Below are positions 16,455 to 24,370 of a DNA stretch of 64,000 nucleotides, one piece after another. The stretch's first letter is position 1. Each line of letters opens with the position of its first letter. A model generated the notes under the pieces. It ran no database searches and was not told the origin of the DNA. It saw only the letters and a program-made list of their open reading frames with translations. The translations under genes were made by a program, and so were the position numbers. The DNA comes from Cellulomonas sp. (GTDB taxonomy: Bacteria; Actinomycetota; Actinomycetes; Actinomycetales; Cellulomonadaceae). The stretch is taken from the NCBI RefSeq assembly GCF_017744555.1, contig NZ_JAGIBD010000008.1:62001-126000 (forward strand), read 5' to 3'.

Positions 16455-17024
16455 TCAGCCCTGCCCGCCGCCGCGGGGGTGCAGGTCAGGGCGGTCGGGG
16501 CCGTCGAACGGGAAGGCCGGGCCCGACCTCTGGGTCCAGCCCGGACCGTCGTCCCAGGGTGTCTCGTCGTGGAACCGCTGCACGGCCACCGCGGCGAGGA
16601 CGAGCCACGCGATCGACACGAGGACCGACAGCACGATGAGCCCCGCGCCGACGCAGACGCTGACGATGCCCCAGCGGCGTGCGCTGGCGGCCTCGCGCTG
16701 CGCGACGGCCTCGTCGCCCGCGCCGAACGCCTGTGCGGCCCGGTGGGAGGCGAGCAGCGCGGGGATGCCGGTGGGCCAGAACAGGAGCATCGCGGCGATG
16801 ACCCACCCGACGGGCGCCGACGTGAGGGCCGGTCGGGGCGGGTACGGGGGCGGGGGGAGCGGCTGCGTCGTCCAGCCTGCGGAGGGCGGCCCTGCGAGTG
16901 GTGGGCCGGCGGCGTGCGGACCGGCGGGCGGAGGTCCTGCCGCAGGCGTGCCCGCAGGCGCACCCGCCCGGGCGGACGCGTCCGGAGTCGGGTCGGGGGC
17001 CGGGTGAGGGGACTCCGTCGTCAT
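16455..17024 (-). CDS. CD225/dispanin family membrane protein
   Basis: 189 residues. A long Pro/Ala/Gly-rich cytoplasmic N-terminus (about 1-65) is followed by two hydrophobic segments. Between them is the CD225-like loop (WPTGIPALLASHRAAQAFGAGD, in two parts with the conserved small and charged residues). The short C-terminus is polar and acidic. Bacterial members have no established role and are abundant in actinobacteria. GGAGG precedes the ATG. It is upstream of the kinase on the same strand but 97 bases separate them. Confidence 0.7.
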   Translation of the reverse strand: MTTESPHPAPDPTPDASARAGAPAGTPAAGPPPAGPHAAGPPLAGPPSAGWTTQPLPPPPYPPRPALTSAPVGWVIAAMLLFWPTGIPALLASHRAAQAFGAGDEAVAQREAASARRWGIVSVCVGAGLIVLSVLVSIAWLVLAAVAVQRFHDETPWDDGPGWTQRSGPAFPFDGPDRPDLHPRGGGQG

Positions 17025-17135
17025 GGTTCCTCCAGCGGTGGTGGCGGCCTGGTACCCACGCTAGGGCGCGTGCCTGTGAACAACCTTGGGACCTGTCCGC
17101 GGGCTGCCTGGTGCGCCCGTGTCACCCGTGCGGTC

Positions 17136-17141
17136 TAGCCT
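17136..17141 (+). promoter_or_regulatory. -10 element of the endonuclease IV gene
   Basis: TAGCCT would start transcription near 17148, leaving a 35-base leader that contains GGGGAG before the GTG at 17183. Confidence 0.4.
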
Positions 17142-17182
17142 GGCGCGTGGTCCGTCCGGACCGACACCGAGGGGAGAACGAC

Positions 17183-17944
17183 GTGGTGCTGATCGGCGCG
17201 CACGTGCGCGGCGGCGACCCGGTGGCTGGCGCCGCCGAGCTCGGCGCGCAGGCCGTGCAGGTGTTCCTGGCGGACCCGCAGGGCTGGAAGAAGCCGGCGC
17301 CGCGCGACGACGCGGCCGCGATCCTCGACTCGGGCCTCGGGGTGTACGTCCACGCGCCGTACCTGGTGAACGTCGCGTCGACGAACAACCGGATCCGCAT
17401 CCCGAGCCGGAACATGATCGCCCAGCACTCCGCGGCGGCCGCCGAGCTGCAGGCCCGCGGCCTCGTCGTGCACGGCGGGCACGTGGGGGACGGCGACGAC
17501 ATCGCGGTCGGGATCGAGAACTGGCGCAAGACGTTCGAGCGCGCGACGTTCCCCGTGCGCGTGCTCGTCGAGAACACCGCGGGCGGCGAGAACGCGTGCG
17601 CCCGGACGCTGGACCGGATCGCGCTGCTGTGGGACGCGATCGGGGAGTACGACGTCGGGTTCTGCCTCGACACGTGCCACGCGTGGGCGTCGGGCGAGGA
17701 CCTCGAGACGGTGGTCGACCGCGTGCGGGCGATCACGGCCCGCATCGACCTGGTGCACGCGAACAGCTCGCGTGACGAGGCGGGCTCGGGCCGCGACCGG
17801 CACGCGAGCTTCGCCGACGGGACGATCCCGCCCGAGCTCATCGCACACGTGGTTCGGGAAGCCGGCTGCGACGCCGTCGTCGAGACCCCCGCCGAGGGGC
17901 AGGCCGACGACGTCGCCTTCCTGAAGGAGGCGCTCGCCGTCTGA
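17183..17944 (+). CDS. nfo: Deoxyribonuclease IV (AP endonuclease, Nfo family)
   Basis: 253-residue TIM-barrel AP endonuclease that nicks DNA 5' of abasic sites in base-excision repair. The three-zinc ligand motifs are recognisable in order: YVHAPYLVNVAS, VVHGGHVGDG, VLVENTAGG, FCLDTCHAWASG and HANSSRDEAGSGRDRHASFADG. GGGGAG precedes the GTG start, and the first residues VLIGAHVRGG match the usual barrel strand. Single gene; convergent with gamma-glutamyltransferase with a 14-base gap. Confidence 0.9.
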   Translation: MVLIGAHVRGGDPVAGAAELGAQAVQVFLADPQGWKKPAPRDDAAAILDSGLGVYVHAPYLVNVASTNNRIRIPSRNMIAQHSAAAAELQARGLVVHGGHVGDGDDIAVGIENWRKTFERATFPVRVLVENTAGGENACARTLDRIALLWDAIGEYDVGFCLDTCHAWASGEDLETVVDRVRAITARIDLVHANSSRDEAGSGRDRHASFADGTIPPELIAHVVREAGCDAVVETPAEGQADDVAFLKEALAV

Positions 17945-17958
17945 TCCGGCGGCCGCGC

Positions 17959-19752
17959 TCAGCGGCCCCTGTCGGGCCAGACGACCGCCGCGCTCCCGCC
18001 ACCGCGTCGCACGGGCTCGGCGACGGCGAGCTGTCGCCCGTGGCCGAGGAACTCGATCGCGGTCACGGCGCCGAGCTCGGGGGTGTCGGTGAACGTGTGC
18101 CCGAGCGCAGCGAGCTCCGTCCGCGGGAACTGCGGCTCGGCCTGCACCGACGCGCTGTTGCGCTGGGACGCACGCGGCGCGGCGACGGCGGCGGGCAGGT
18201 CCATCCCGAGGTCGAGCCGGTTCATCAGCACCTGCAGCACGGACGTGATGATCGACGCGCCGCCCGGTGAGCCGAGCGCGAGCAGCGGGGTGCCGCCCTG
18301 CAGGACGATCGTCGGCGCCATCGAGCTGCGCGGCCGCTTGCCGGGTGCGGGGAGGTTCGGGTCGAGCCCGCCCTGGGTGTCGGTGAAGTTGAAGTCCGTG
18401 AGCTCGTTGTTGAGCAGGAACCCGCGGTGCGGCACGACGATGCCGTTGCCGCCGATCGACTCGATGGTGAGCGTGTACGACACGACGTTGCCCCACCGGT
18501 CGGCCGTCGTCAGGTGTGTCGTCGACTGCCCGTCGGTGCCGTCCGCGCCGACCGCCGCGGGCGCGCCGCACGCGGCGTAGTCGCCGTCCGGGCTGCCGGG
18601 TGCGACGGGCTTGGTCGCGGCCGTCGGGCCGATCAGGCAGGCCCGTTCGGCCGCGAACCCGTCGGAGAGCAGCTCGGTGAGCGGCACGTCGACGAACGCC
18701 GGGTCGCCGACGAACCGGTTGCGGTCCGCGTACGCCAGGGCGCTCGCCTCGAGGTATCGGTGCTGGGCCTGGGTCGTGCCGAGCGCGCCGAGGTCGCTCG
18801 TCTCGAGGATGTTGAGCGCCTCACCCACGGTCGACCCGCCGGAGGACGGTGGCCCCATCGAGAACACGTCGAGCCCGCGGTACTGCACGTGCGTCGGGTC
18901 GCGCAGCAGCGCCTCGTACGAGGCCAGGTCCGAGGTCTCGAGGAGCCCGGGCCGGACCACGAGCGTGCTGCCCGGAGCGACGGGCGGACGATGCACCGTG
19001 TCCACGACCTCCTGCGCGAGCCGGCCGGTGTACAGCGCGTCGACGCCGTGGCGGGCGAGGAGGTCGTAGGTGTTCGCGAGGTCCCGGTTGCGCAGCACCG
19101 ACCCGACGGCCGGCGGAGCGCCGCCGGGGAGGTAGAGCTGCGCGGTCGACGTGAACGCGGCGAAGCGGGCCGCGTTGGAGGCGACCTGGCTCGCGAACGT
19201 CGGGTCCACCACGAAGCCTCGCCGAGCCACCTGGGTGGCGCCCTGCAGCGCTCGGCGCAGGTCGAGCGTGCCCCACTGCTCGAGGGCGGTCGCCCACGTC
19301 GCGGGCGTGCCGGGGACGCCGGCGGACAGCCCGGACGTGACCGCGTCGGCGAACGGGATCGGCACGCCGTCCTCCACGAACGCGTCGCTCTGCATCGCCT
19401 GCGGCGCGGTCTCGCGCCCGTCGATCGTGTGCACCTGGCCGGTCGCGGCGTCGTAGTAGACGAAGAAGCCGCCTCCGCCGATCCCCGACGAGAACGGTTC
19501 GGTGACGCCGAGCGTCGCGGCCGCCGCGACCGCGGCGTCGACGGCGTTCCCGCCCCGACGCAGCACGTCGAGGCCGACGCGGGTGGCGTCGGCGTCGACC
19601 GTGGTGACGGCGCCCCCGCTCCCGACGGCGACGGGCACCTTGTCGCCCGGGCGCGGGTGGTGGGCCGACGCCGGTGCCGCACCGACGACGAGGGCGACGG
19701 CTGCCGCGGCGGCGAGCCCGCCGAGCATGCCGGGACGACGGGACGCGCGCAC
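17959..19752 (-). CDS. ggt: Gamma-glutamyltransferase precursor, secreted
   Basis: 597 residues. The N-terminal signal peptide ends in APASA near residue 30. The large-subunit region carries FSSGIGGGGFFVYY. The small subunit would begin at the catalytic Thr of the TTHLTTAD segment, where the proenzyme cuts itself; GSPGGASIITSVLQ follows near the C-terminus. It cleaves gamma-glutamyl compounds such as glutathione outside the membrane. GGAGG five bases before the GTG at 19752 fixes the start; the frame continues upstream without signals. Confidence 0.9.
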   Translation of the reverse strand: MRASRRPGMLGGLAAAAAVALVVGAAPASAHHPRPGDKVPVAVGSGGAVTTVDADATRVGLDVLRRGGNAVDAAVAAAATLGVTEPFSSGIGGGGFFVYYDAATGQVHTIDGRETAPQAMQSDAFVEDGVPIPFADAVTSGLSAGVPGTPATWATALEQWGTLDLRRALQGATQVARRGFVVDPTFASQVASNAARFAAFTSTAQLYLPGGAPPAVGSVLRNRDLANTYDLLARHGVDALYTGRLAQEVVDTVHRPPVAPGSTLVVRPGLLETSDLASYEALLRDPTHVQYRGLDVFSMGPPSSGGSTVGEALNILETSDLGALGTTQAQHRYLEASALAYADRNRFVGDPAFVDVPLTELLSDGFAAERACLIGPTAATKPVAPGSPDGDYAACGAPAAVGADGTDGQSTTHLTTADRWGNVVSYTLTIESIGGNGIVVPHRGFLLNNELTDFNFTDTQGGLDPNLPAPGKRPRSSMAPTIVLQGGTPLLALGSPGGASIITSVLQVLMNRLDLGMDLPAAVAAPRASQRNSASVQAEPQFPRTELAALGHTFTDTPELGAVTAIEFLGHGRQLAVAEPVRRGGGSAAVVWPDRGR

Positions 19753-19927
19753 GAGGACCTCCAGGGTCAAGGCGACGAGAGACTCCAGTCGTACCAGGTC
19801 TTCCCGATCGCGCCACCCCACGGGCAGCCCGCCCCGGAGCCGGTGGACACGGCATCCGCGCGGGCGCCACGCTGGGTGGGTGCCGCCGACGGGGGCCGAG
19901 GGGGAGCGACGGGCGACGGAGCCGCCC

Positions 19928-21124
19928 GTGGACGGGCGCGAGCCGGCGCACTCCACGCGTGAGCTCCCAGCTGACGTGCTCCCGCATCTCGACCCCGCGC
20001 TGACACCCCTGCGCGTGCACCTGGGGTCGGCCGCGCGTGCGCACGTCGCCCGCGTGCGGCGCATGGTGGACGCGGCAGCGATGGACGGGCTCCGGGTACG
20101 CGCGGCGTACAGCGTCAAGACGAACCCCGACCGTCGTCTGCTGGGCGCGGTACGCGACGAGGGACTGCTGGTCGAGGCCATCAGCCAGCTCGAGGTCGAG
20201 CACGCGGTCGGCGTGGGCTTCGCGCCCGACCGGGTCGTGCTCAACGGCCCCGCGAAGTGGTGGCCCGTCCCGGTCACGCCGGGCCCGTTCGCGGCGGTGT
20301 TCTGCGACTCGGTCGACGAGCTGCGCGACGTCACGGCCCGCCCGCACGACGGTGCGCCGGTGGCCGGGGTCGTGGGCGTGCGCGTCCGCCCGCCCGGCGT
20401 GGTGTCACGGTTCGGCGTGGAGCTCCACGACCCGTCGGTCCTCGACGCCGTCGCCGGGTCGCTGTCCCACCTGCGGCCAGACGTGCGGGTCGGCCTGCAC
20501 GTCCACGTGCCGGCGCGCGAGGTCGGCGCCGCGCGGTGGTGGCGCGTCGTCGACGAGGTCGTCACGGCGGGCGTCGCGCTCGAGCGCCGGTCGGGCCGGC
20601 CGGTGCGGTGCCTCGACCTCGGCGGCGGCTGGGAGCCCGACGACCTGCTCCGCGAGCTGCTGCCGCACCTGCCGCCGGCCCTCGCCGCGGCGCGCGGCCG
20701 GCTGACCGCGCTGGACGACGTCGTGCTCGAACCCGGTCGGGCGGTCGCGCAGCCGCTCGCGGCGCTCGTGACGCGCGTCCTCGCCGTGCGCGGCGAGCGG
20801 GGGGCGACCGACGTCGTGGTCGACGCGTCGATCGCCGACGCCCCGGAGGTCGGCCGGAGCGGTCACGACTGGTTCCTCGTGCGACCGGGTCGGGGCTCTG
20901 CTCTCGTGCGAGTCGGCGGCACGGGACGGGTCCTCGGCCGCACCTGCATGGAGACCGACGTCCTGCACGCGGGGCTGCGGCTCCCCGCCGACGTCCGCCC
21001 AGGTGACGTCCTCGTGATCACGGGCGTCGGCGCGTACGACACGAGCAAGAGCTACCGGTTCGGTCGTGGCGAGGCACCATGGCCGGACGGCGGCACCGAG
21101 CTCACCGCCGTCACCGACGCCTGA
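19928..21124 (+). CDS. Fold-type III PLP-dependent decarboxylase (DAP/ornithine decarboxylase family)
   Basis: 398 residues from the chosen start. The PLP lysine is in AAYSVKTNPDRRLL. The barrel continues with VEAISQLEVEHA and the phosphate-binding glycine stretch CLDLGGGWEPDD. The C-terminal sheet has VLGRTCMETDVL, the C-E-x-D type active-site strand of diaminopimelate and ornithine decarboxylases, and GAYDTSKSYRFGRG. The substrate is not certain. A GTG at 19880 is an alternative start; 19928 has GGAG at a six-base spacing. It overlaps nothing but leads the nitroreductase gene by 14 bases, so the two likely form an operon. Confidence 0.7.
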   Translation: MDGREPAHSTRELPADVLPHLDPALTPLRVHLGSAARAHVARVRRMVDAAAMDGLRVRAAYSVKTNPDRRLLGAVRDEGLLVEAISQLEVEHAVGVGFAPDRVVLNGPAKWWPVPVTPGPFAAVFCDSVDELRDVTARPHDGAPVAGVVGVRVRPPGVVSRFGVELHDPSVLDAVAGSLSHLRPDVRVGLHVHVPAREVGAARWWRVVDEVVTAGVALERRSGRPVRCLDLGGGWEPDDLLRELLPHLPPALAAARGRLTALDDVVLEPGRAVAQPLAALVTRVLAVRGERGATDVVVDASIADAPEVGRSGHDWFLVRPGRGSALVRVGGTGRVLGRTCMETDVLHAGLRLPADVRPGDVLVITGVGAYDTSKSYRFGRGEAPWPDGGTELTAVTDA

Positions 21125-21138
21125 CCAGGAGGCCGCCC

Positions 21139-21504
21139 ATGGACCCGTCCGTCGCCGACGCGCTGCACCGCAGCCAGGTCATCGACCTGACCACCACGGG
21201 TCGCCGCACGGGCGAGCCGCGGCGGATCGAGATCTTCCTGCACGACCTCGACGGCCGGCTCTTCATCTCAGGTATGCCCCTGCCCGAGAAGCGGGCGTGG
21301 CTGCGCAACATCGAGGCGGACCCGCACGTGGTCGTGCACCTCAAGCGCGGTGTGCACGCCGACGTCCCGGCACTCGCGCGCGCCGTCGACGACCCGCAGG
21401 AGCGACGTCCGCTCATCGAGGCCGCCGCCGCCCGCTGGGGTCGCACGGACGTCGAGCTGATGATGGCGCAGAGCCCGCTCGTCGAGGTCACACCGACGGA
21501 CTGA
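21139..21504 (+). CDS. Nitroreductase/quinone reductase family (deazaflavin-dependent type)
   Basis: 121 residues with the split-barrel pattern of Ddn-like proteins: VIDLTTTGRRTGEPRRIEIF at the start, then RLFISGMPLPEKRAWLRNIE and PHVVVHLKRG. These enzymes bind F420 or related flavins and reduce quinones or nitro compounds. AGGAGG six bases before the ATG decides the start. It follows the PLP enzyme by 14 bases and converges on the VOC gene. Confidence 0.78.
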   Translation: MDPSVADALHRSQVIDLTTTGRRTGEPRRIEIFLHDLDGRLFISGMPLPEKRAWLRNIEADPHVVVHLKRGVHADVPALARAVDDPQERRPLIEAAAARWGRTDVELMMAQSPLVEVTPTD

Positions 21505-21505
21505 G

Positions 21506-21886
21506 TCAGGGCCAGACGTGGGCCGCCCCGGCGAACTCGTCGGGGTCGCTGTGCACCGGGATCACGCACACGAGGTGGCCACCCGGCACGCGCAGCGTCC
21601 GGCACTCGAGCCAGCCGCCGACCTCGACGGCCCCGAGCGCGAGCAGGCGGTCGGTCTCCGCCGCGACGTCGTCGGACTCGATGTCGAGGTGGTAGCGCGG
21701 CGTGTCGTCGACCGCCTGCACCGACGTGACCAGCCCGGAGACCGCCCTCCCCAGCGAGGTGAACTGCTCCTCGCCGGGCACGGGCCGTGCCTCCACGCCG
21801 AGGGCGGCCGCCCAGAAGGCGGCCGCCCGTGCGGCCCCGTCCACCGGGACGTCGATCAGCAAGGTCGAGACCCGGCTCCGGTGCAC
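21506..21886 (-). CDS. VOC-superfamily protein (glyoxalase/bleomycin-resistance fold)
   Basis: 126 residues with paired beta-alpha-beta-beta-beta modules: STLLIDVPVDGAARAAAFW at the start and YHLDIESDDVAAETDRLLAL in the middle. The remaining possible metal ligands are H in YHLD and E in WLECRTL. Could be a lyase, isomerase or binding protein. GGAGG precedes the GTG start. Function unknown. Confidence 0.65.
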   Translation of the reverse strand: MHRSRVSTLLIDVPVDGAARAAAFWAAALGVEARPVPGEEQFTSLGRAVSGLVTSVQAVDDTPRYHLDIESDDVAAETDRLLALGAVEVGGWLECRTLRVPGGHLVCVIPVHSDPDEFAGAAHVWP

Positions 21887-21943
21887 AGCGTCCTCCGCCC
21901 GTCACAGGGGACGGTGCGGCACCGCCCGGTCGCCAGTGTCGGC

Positions 21944-22492
21944 CTACGCCTCCGCGGCCGCCACCTCGTCGGCCGCGGCCTTGAGCTCGGCCGCCTCGGC
22001 CTTGTCGACGGCCTTCTCGACGATGCCCTCGGCCTTCTCCAGCGCCTTGCGGAGCTCGACGACCGCGGGGTCGGACACGAGCACGAGGATCCCGGAGTGG
22101 CCGGGCTCGATCGCGTCCTTGAGGTCGTCCTCGAGCCCGCGACGGTTGCGGATCTCCAGCCCCTTGCCGGTCGCCGCCCCGACGGCGCCGAGGGCGACGG
22201 CGCTGCCGAGGATGGACGGCGGGAAGATCAGGCCGAGCGCGACGCCGCCGACGACGCCCCACGTGAGCCCGCGACGCGTGCTGTGGTCGGTCGCAGTGAG
22301 CACCTCCACCTTGCCGCCGACCTCGCGCTTCACGACCAGGGCGCCCTCGACCTTGACGGTCGAGCCGTCCTCCGCCTCCTTGATCGCCTCGTACGCCTGC
22401 CAGGCGACGTCGGTGTCGGCGAAGTCGGCGATGAGCAGGGTGTACGCGCCGTCGCTGATGGCGGCGGCGTCGATGAGGACCTCGTCCGACAT
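21944..22492 (-). CDS. DUF1269-type membrane-associated protein
   Basis: 182 residues. An N-terminal ferredoxin-like region (YTLLIADFADTDVAWQAYEA) resembles DUF1269. A Gly-rich hydrophobic hairpin at about residues 77-105 (GLTWGVVGGVALGLIFPPSI) follows, and the C-terminus is a charged Ala/Glu/Lys helix with coiled-coil character. Function unknown. AAGGAG precedes the ATG. It lies 83 bases after the next minus-strand membrane protein gene. Confidence 0.65.
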   Translation of the reverse strand: MSDEVLIDAAAISDGAYTLLIADFADTDVAWQAYEAIKEAEDGSTVKVEGALVVKREVGGKVEVLTATDHSTRRGLTWGVVGGVALGLIFPPSILGSAVALGAVGAATGKGLEIRNRRGLEDDLKDAIEPGHSGILVLVSDPAVVELRKALEKAEGIVEKAVDKAEAAELKAAADEVAAAEA

Positions 22493-22575
22493 GGTGGTGC
22501 TCCTTCGGTTGCGATGGGTGTTCTCGACGCTAGGAGGGCAGCGGGTCAGGCCGCCTCCCTCGGCGTGGGTGAGAG

Positions 22576-22974
22576 TCAGACCTGCGCGACGATGTCGCGT
22601 CCGTGCACGGTGAGCGCCCAGATGACGAAGACGTCGAGCGCGATGATGACGAGCGCCCAGATCGGGTAGTACGGCAGCCACATGAAGTTCGCGACAGCGC
22701 TGAGCACGGCGACGACGACGCCGACCGTCCGGGCCCACACCGCGCCGTTGAAGAGCGCGAACCCCGCGAGCGCGACGAGAACGCCGAGCAGCAGGTGCAC
22801 CCAGCCCCACGTCGTGATGTCGAAGGAGAAGATCCAGTCCTCCCGCACCACGAAGAACGTGTCGTTGAACAGGGCCACCAAGCCCTGCATCGCGTGCAGG
22901 AAGCCGATCATGATCATCAGGGTCGCGGCGAAGACGGTGACTCCCACCGCCAGGCTGCTGCGGTTCTCGGCCAT
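22576..22974 (-). CDS. Four-helix membrane protein (DUF7144-like)
   Basis: 132 residues with four hydrophobic helices and short loops: LAVGVTVFAATLMIMIGFLH, then WGWVHLLLGVLVALAGFALF, then TVGVVVAVLSAVANFMWLPY, then WALVIIALDVFVIWALTVHG. The conserved HAMQGLVALF and WGWVHLL segments recur in small actinobacterial membrane proteins of unknown role. GAGAGGAA precedes the ATG. Confidence 0.65.
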   Translation of the reverse strand: MAENRSSLAVGVTVFAATLMIMIGFLHAMQGLVALFNDTFFVVREDWIFSFDITTWGWVHLLLGVLVALAGFALFNGAVWARTVGVVVAVLSAVANFMWLPYYPIWALVIIALDVFVIWALTVHGRDIVAQV

Positions 22975-23152
22975 GCTCGGTTCCTCTCGTCTGCAGGTCA
23001 CGGGTCGACTCGTCCCGATCCTGGGCCGAGGCGGTGCCGGGCGGATCACCCGCCTCGGGTAACTCCGCGGGCGTGTGACCAGCACGAGGGCGTCTGTTCG
23101 GTCGGCTCGCGGTCGCCGCCGGGCCACCGGGTCCCGGTGCCTACGGCGTGCC

Positions 23153-23182
23153 TTGACATCGCGCTCGGGCCGTCACGACAAT
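23153..23182 (+). promoter_or_regulatory. Strong sigma-70-type promoter of the secreted protein gene
   Basis: A perfect -35 TTGACA (23153-23158), an 18-base spacer and GACAAT as -10 (23177-23182) predict initiation near 23189. Consensus -35 boxes are rare in DNA of this composition. It lies in the 314-base gap upstream of the secreted protein gene, the rest of which shows no coding signal. Confidence 0.6.
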
Positions 23183-23193
23183 TCACGCGAAAC

Positions 23194-23213
23194 GCGCTCT
23201 GAGAGCGCTCTCA
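23194..23213 (+). promoter_or_regulatory. Overlapping palindromic operators, LacI/CebR-like
   Basis: TGAGAGCGCTCTCA (23200-23213) is a perfect 14-base palindrome, and GCGCTCTGAGAGCGC (23194-23208) is an overlapping 15-base one with a central G. The 14-mer matches 12 of 14 positions of the CebR box TGGGAGCGCTCCCA known from cellulolytic actinobacteria. It begins about five bases after the predicted transcription start, a position suited to repression. Confidence 0.55.
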
Positions 23214-23288
23214 CCCTCAAGACACGTGGGGACCTTCTTCGGCAGCCGAACGATCCGAGAGCCCGAGCAACGACATCTGGGGGAGTCC

Positions 23289-23696
23289 ATGCACCACCTC
23301 TCGACCGCCGTCCGCCGTGCCGCCGGGTGCCTGGTGGCACTCGCCGCCGTCGTCGCCCTCGCCGCTGCGCCCGCGAGCGCGACCAACGACCGCCACATCG
23401 ACATCCGCGGACTCGCGCAGTGCGACGCCGTCGCGGGCCAGTGGGTCGTCACCTGGGAGCTGACCAACCACGCCGACGTCGCCGGCACGATCGGCAACGT
23501 CCGGGCCTACCCCGCGAGCCGCCCGCTCGTGGGCCTGCCCAGCAGGATCGAGCCGGGCGAGACGATCCGCGGCGAGCAGCGGCTGCTCGCGACCGAGTAC
23601 ACCGGCGAGATCCTGTTCGACGTGAACTGGGACGACGGACCGGTCACCTACGACCACCACTGGCCGATCTACATCTACCTCCGCTGCGGCGCCTGA
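23289..23696 (+). CDS. Secreted protein of unknown function (135 residues)
   Basis: An N-terminal signal peptide (VRRAAGCLVALAAVVALAAA then PASA) should be cut before TNDRH. The mature part of about 98 residues is a predicted beta-sandwich: WVVTWELTNHADVAGTIGNV, IEPGETIRGEQRLLATEYTG and VTYDHHWPIYIYLRC. The pattern of conserved beta strands and the phrase on N-terminal domain tension resemble the surface or accessory domains of secreted actinobacterial proteins, but no family is certain. Two cysteines (CDAV and the final LRCGA) could form a disulfide. The promoter and palindromic operator upstream suggest regulation by a sugar-responsive repressor. Confidence 0.65.
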   Translation: MHHLSTAVRRAAGCLVALAAVVALAAAPASATNDRHIDIRGLAQCDAVAGQWVVTWELTNHADVAGTIGNVRAYPASRPLVGLPSRIEPGETIRGEQRLLATEYTGEILFDVNWDDGPVTYDHHWPIYIYLRCGA

Positions 23697-23790
23697 GCCC
23701 GCACCGAGCCCCCCGTGCCGCGTCCCTCAGGTCGGGGCGCGGGGGCTCGCCGGCGCTCGCGGGCGGTCCTGTCTCGCCACGTGGGCACCG

Positions 23791-23819
23791 TTGACAGCAT
23801 GTGGACCCCTGTGGACACT
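23791..23819 (+). promoter_or_regulatory. Promoter of the leaderless cysteine-rich leader peptide
   Basis: TTGACA (23791-23796), a 17-base spacer and GACACT (23814-23819), followed by six bases and the ATG at 23826. Transcription should start on the initiator ATG. The spacer contains the direct repeat GTGGAC at 23801 and 23811. Confidence 0.6.
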
Positions 23820-23825
23820 CGATGC

Positions 23826-23921
23826 ATGCCCATCGCCAGCACCGAGCCTCAGGTCGCGCTCCGCGCGGACCTCGTCGACGCCGTGTCGACGCGCCGGTGT
23901 CTGTGTCGAATGTGTCGCTGA
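23826..23921 (+). CDS. Cysteine-rich leader peptide, probable attenuator
   Basis: A 31-codon leaderless frame ending in RRCLCRMCR and a TGA. Clustered TGT cysteine codons close to the stop are the mark of actinobacterial cysteine leader peptides, where ribosome stalling on scarce Cys-tRNA regulates the gene downstream. Here the next gene is the 87-residue hypothetical protein starting 181 bases later. The 405-base interval 23697-24102 contains nothing else with coding character apart from a short hairpin at 24001-24015. Confidence 0.55.
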   Translation: MPIASTEPQVALRADLVDAVSTRRCLCRMCR

Positions 23922-24000
23922 CGACCTCGTCGCGCCGGTCCATCCAGCTCTGAGGAGCCCCCGCAGGCGTCATGCCTGGCCGGTGGGTGTGGACCAGTCC

Positions 24001-24015
24001 CGCCGCTCCGCGGCG
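24001..24015 (+). other. Short perfect hairpin between leader peptide and downstream gene
   Basis: CGCCGC-TCC-GCGGCG gives a 6-bp stem with a 3-base loop, not followed by a T-run. It might take part in an attenuator structure; by itself it is weak evidence. Confidence 0.3.
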
Positions 24016-24102
24016 TAGCCCGACGCCGTCCGAACGCCGCCTCACGGGGCGCGACGGTGCGGAGCCCGACTCGACTTCCGCAGACACACCCCTGGAGCTG
24101 AC

Positions 24103-24366
24103 GTGGCCCACCACGCCCGTACCGACGTCCTTCCCATCCAGTCGATCGTCGCCAACGCGTCGCCGGGCGCCTGGCGTGACGGCCTGGTCGCCGCGCACGA
24201 GCAGGACGCGCTGACCGTCGTGCTGCTCGACGGTGGCGTGCGCGTCCTGTCGACGAGCGCCCGCCCGGAGATCGGCGAGCCGGTCGCCGTGCACCCCGTG
24301 GCGGAGGTGCTCGCGGTCGGCGGCGCGTGGTTCTCGGCCCGCGCGCTCGCCGACCCCGAGGACTGA
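24103..24366 (+). CDS. Hypothetical protein (87 residues) behind the Cys leader
   Basis: GGAG lies six bases before the GTG start. The product has no cysteine, no signal peptide and no membrane helix. It alternates helix and strands (WRDGLVAAHEQDALTVVLLD, VRVLSTSARPEIGEPVAVHP, VAEVLAVGGAWFSARALADP) and seems a small folded domain. No family recognised. Its position after a cysteine leader peptide suggests a link to sulfur or cysteine status, which the protein sequence itself does not reveal. It converges on the copper-protein gene with a 4-base gap. Confidence 0.55.
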   Translation: MAHHARTDVLPIQSIVANASPGAWRDGLVAAHEQDALTVVLLDGGVRVLSTSARPEIGEPVAVHPVAEVLAVGGAWFSARALADPED

Positions 24367-24370
24367 GCCG

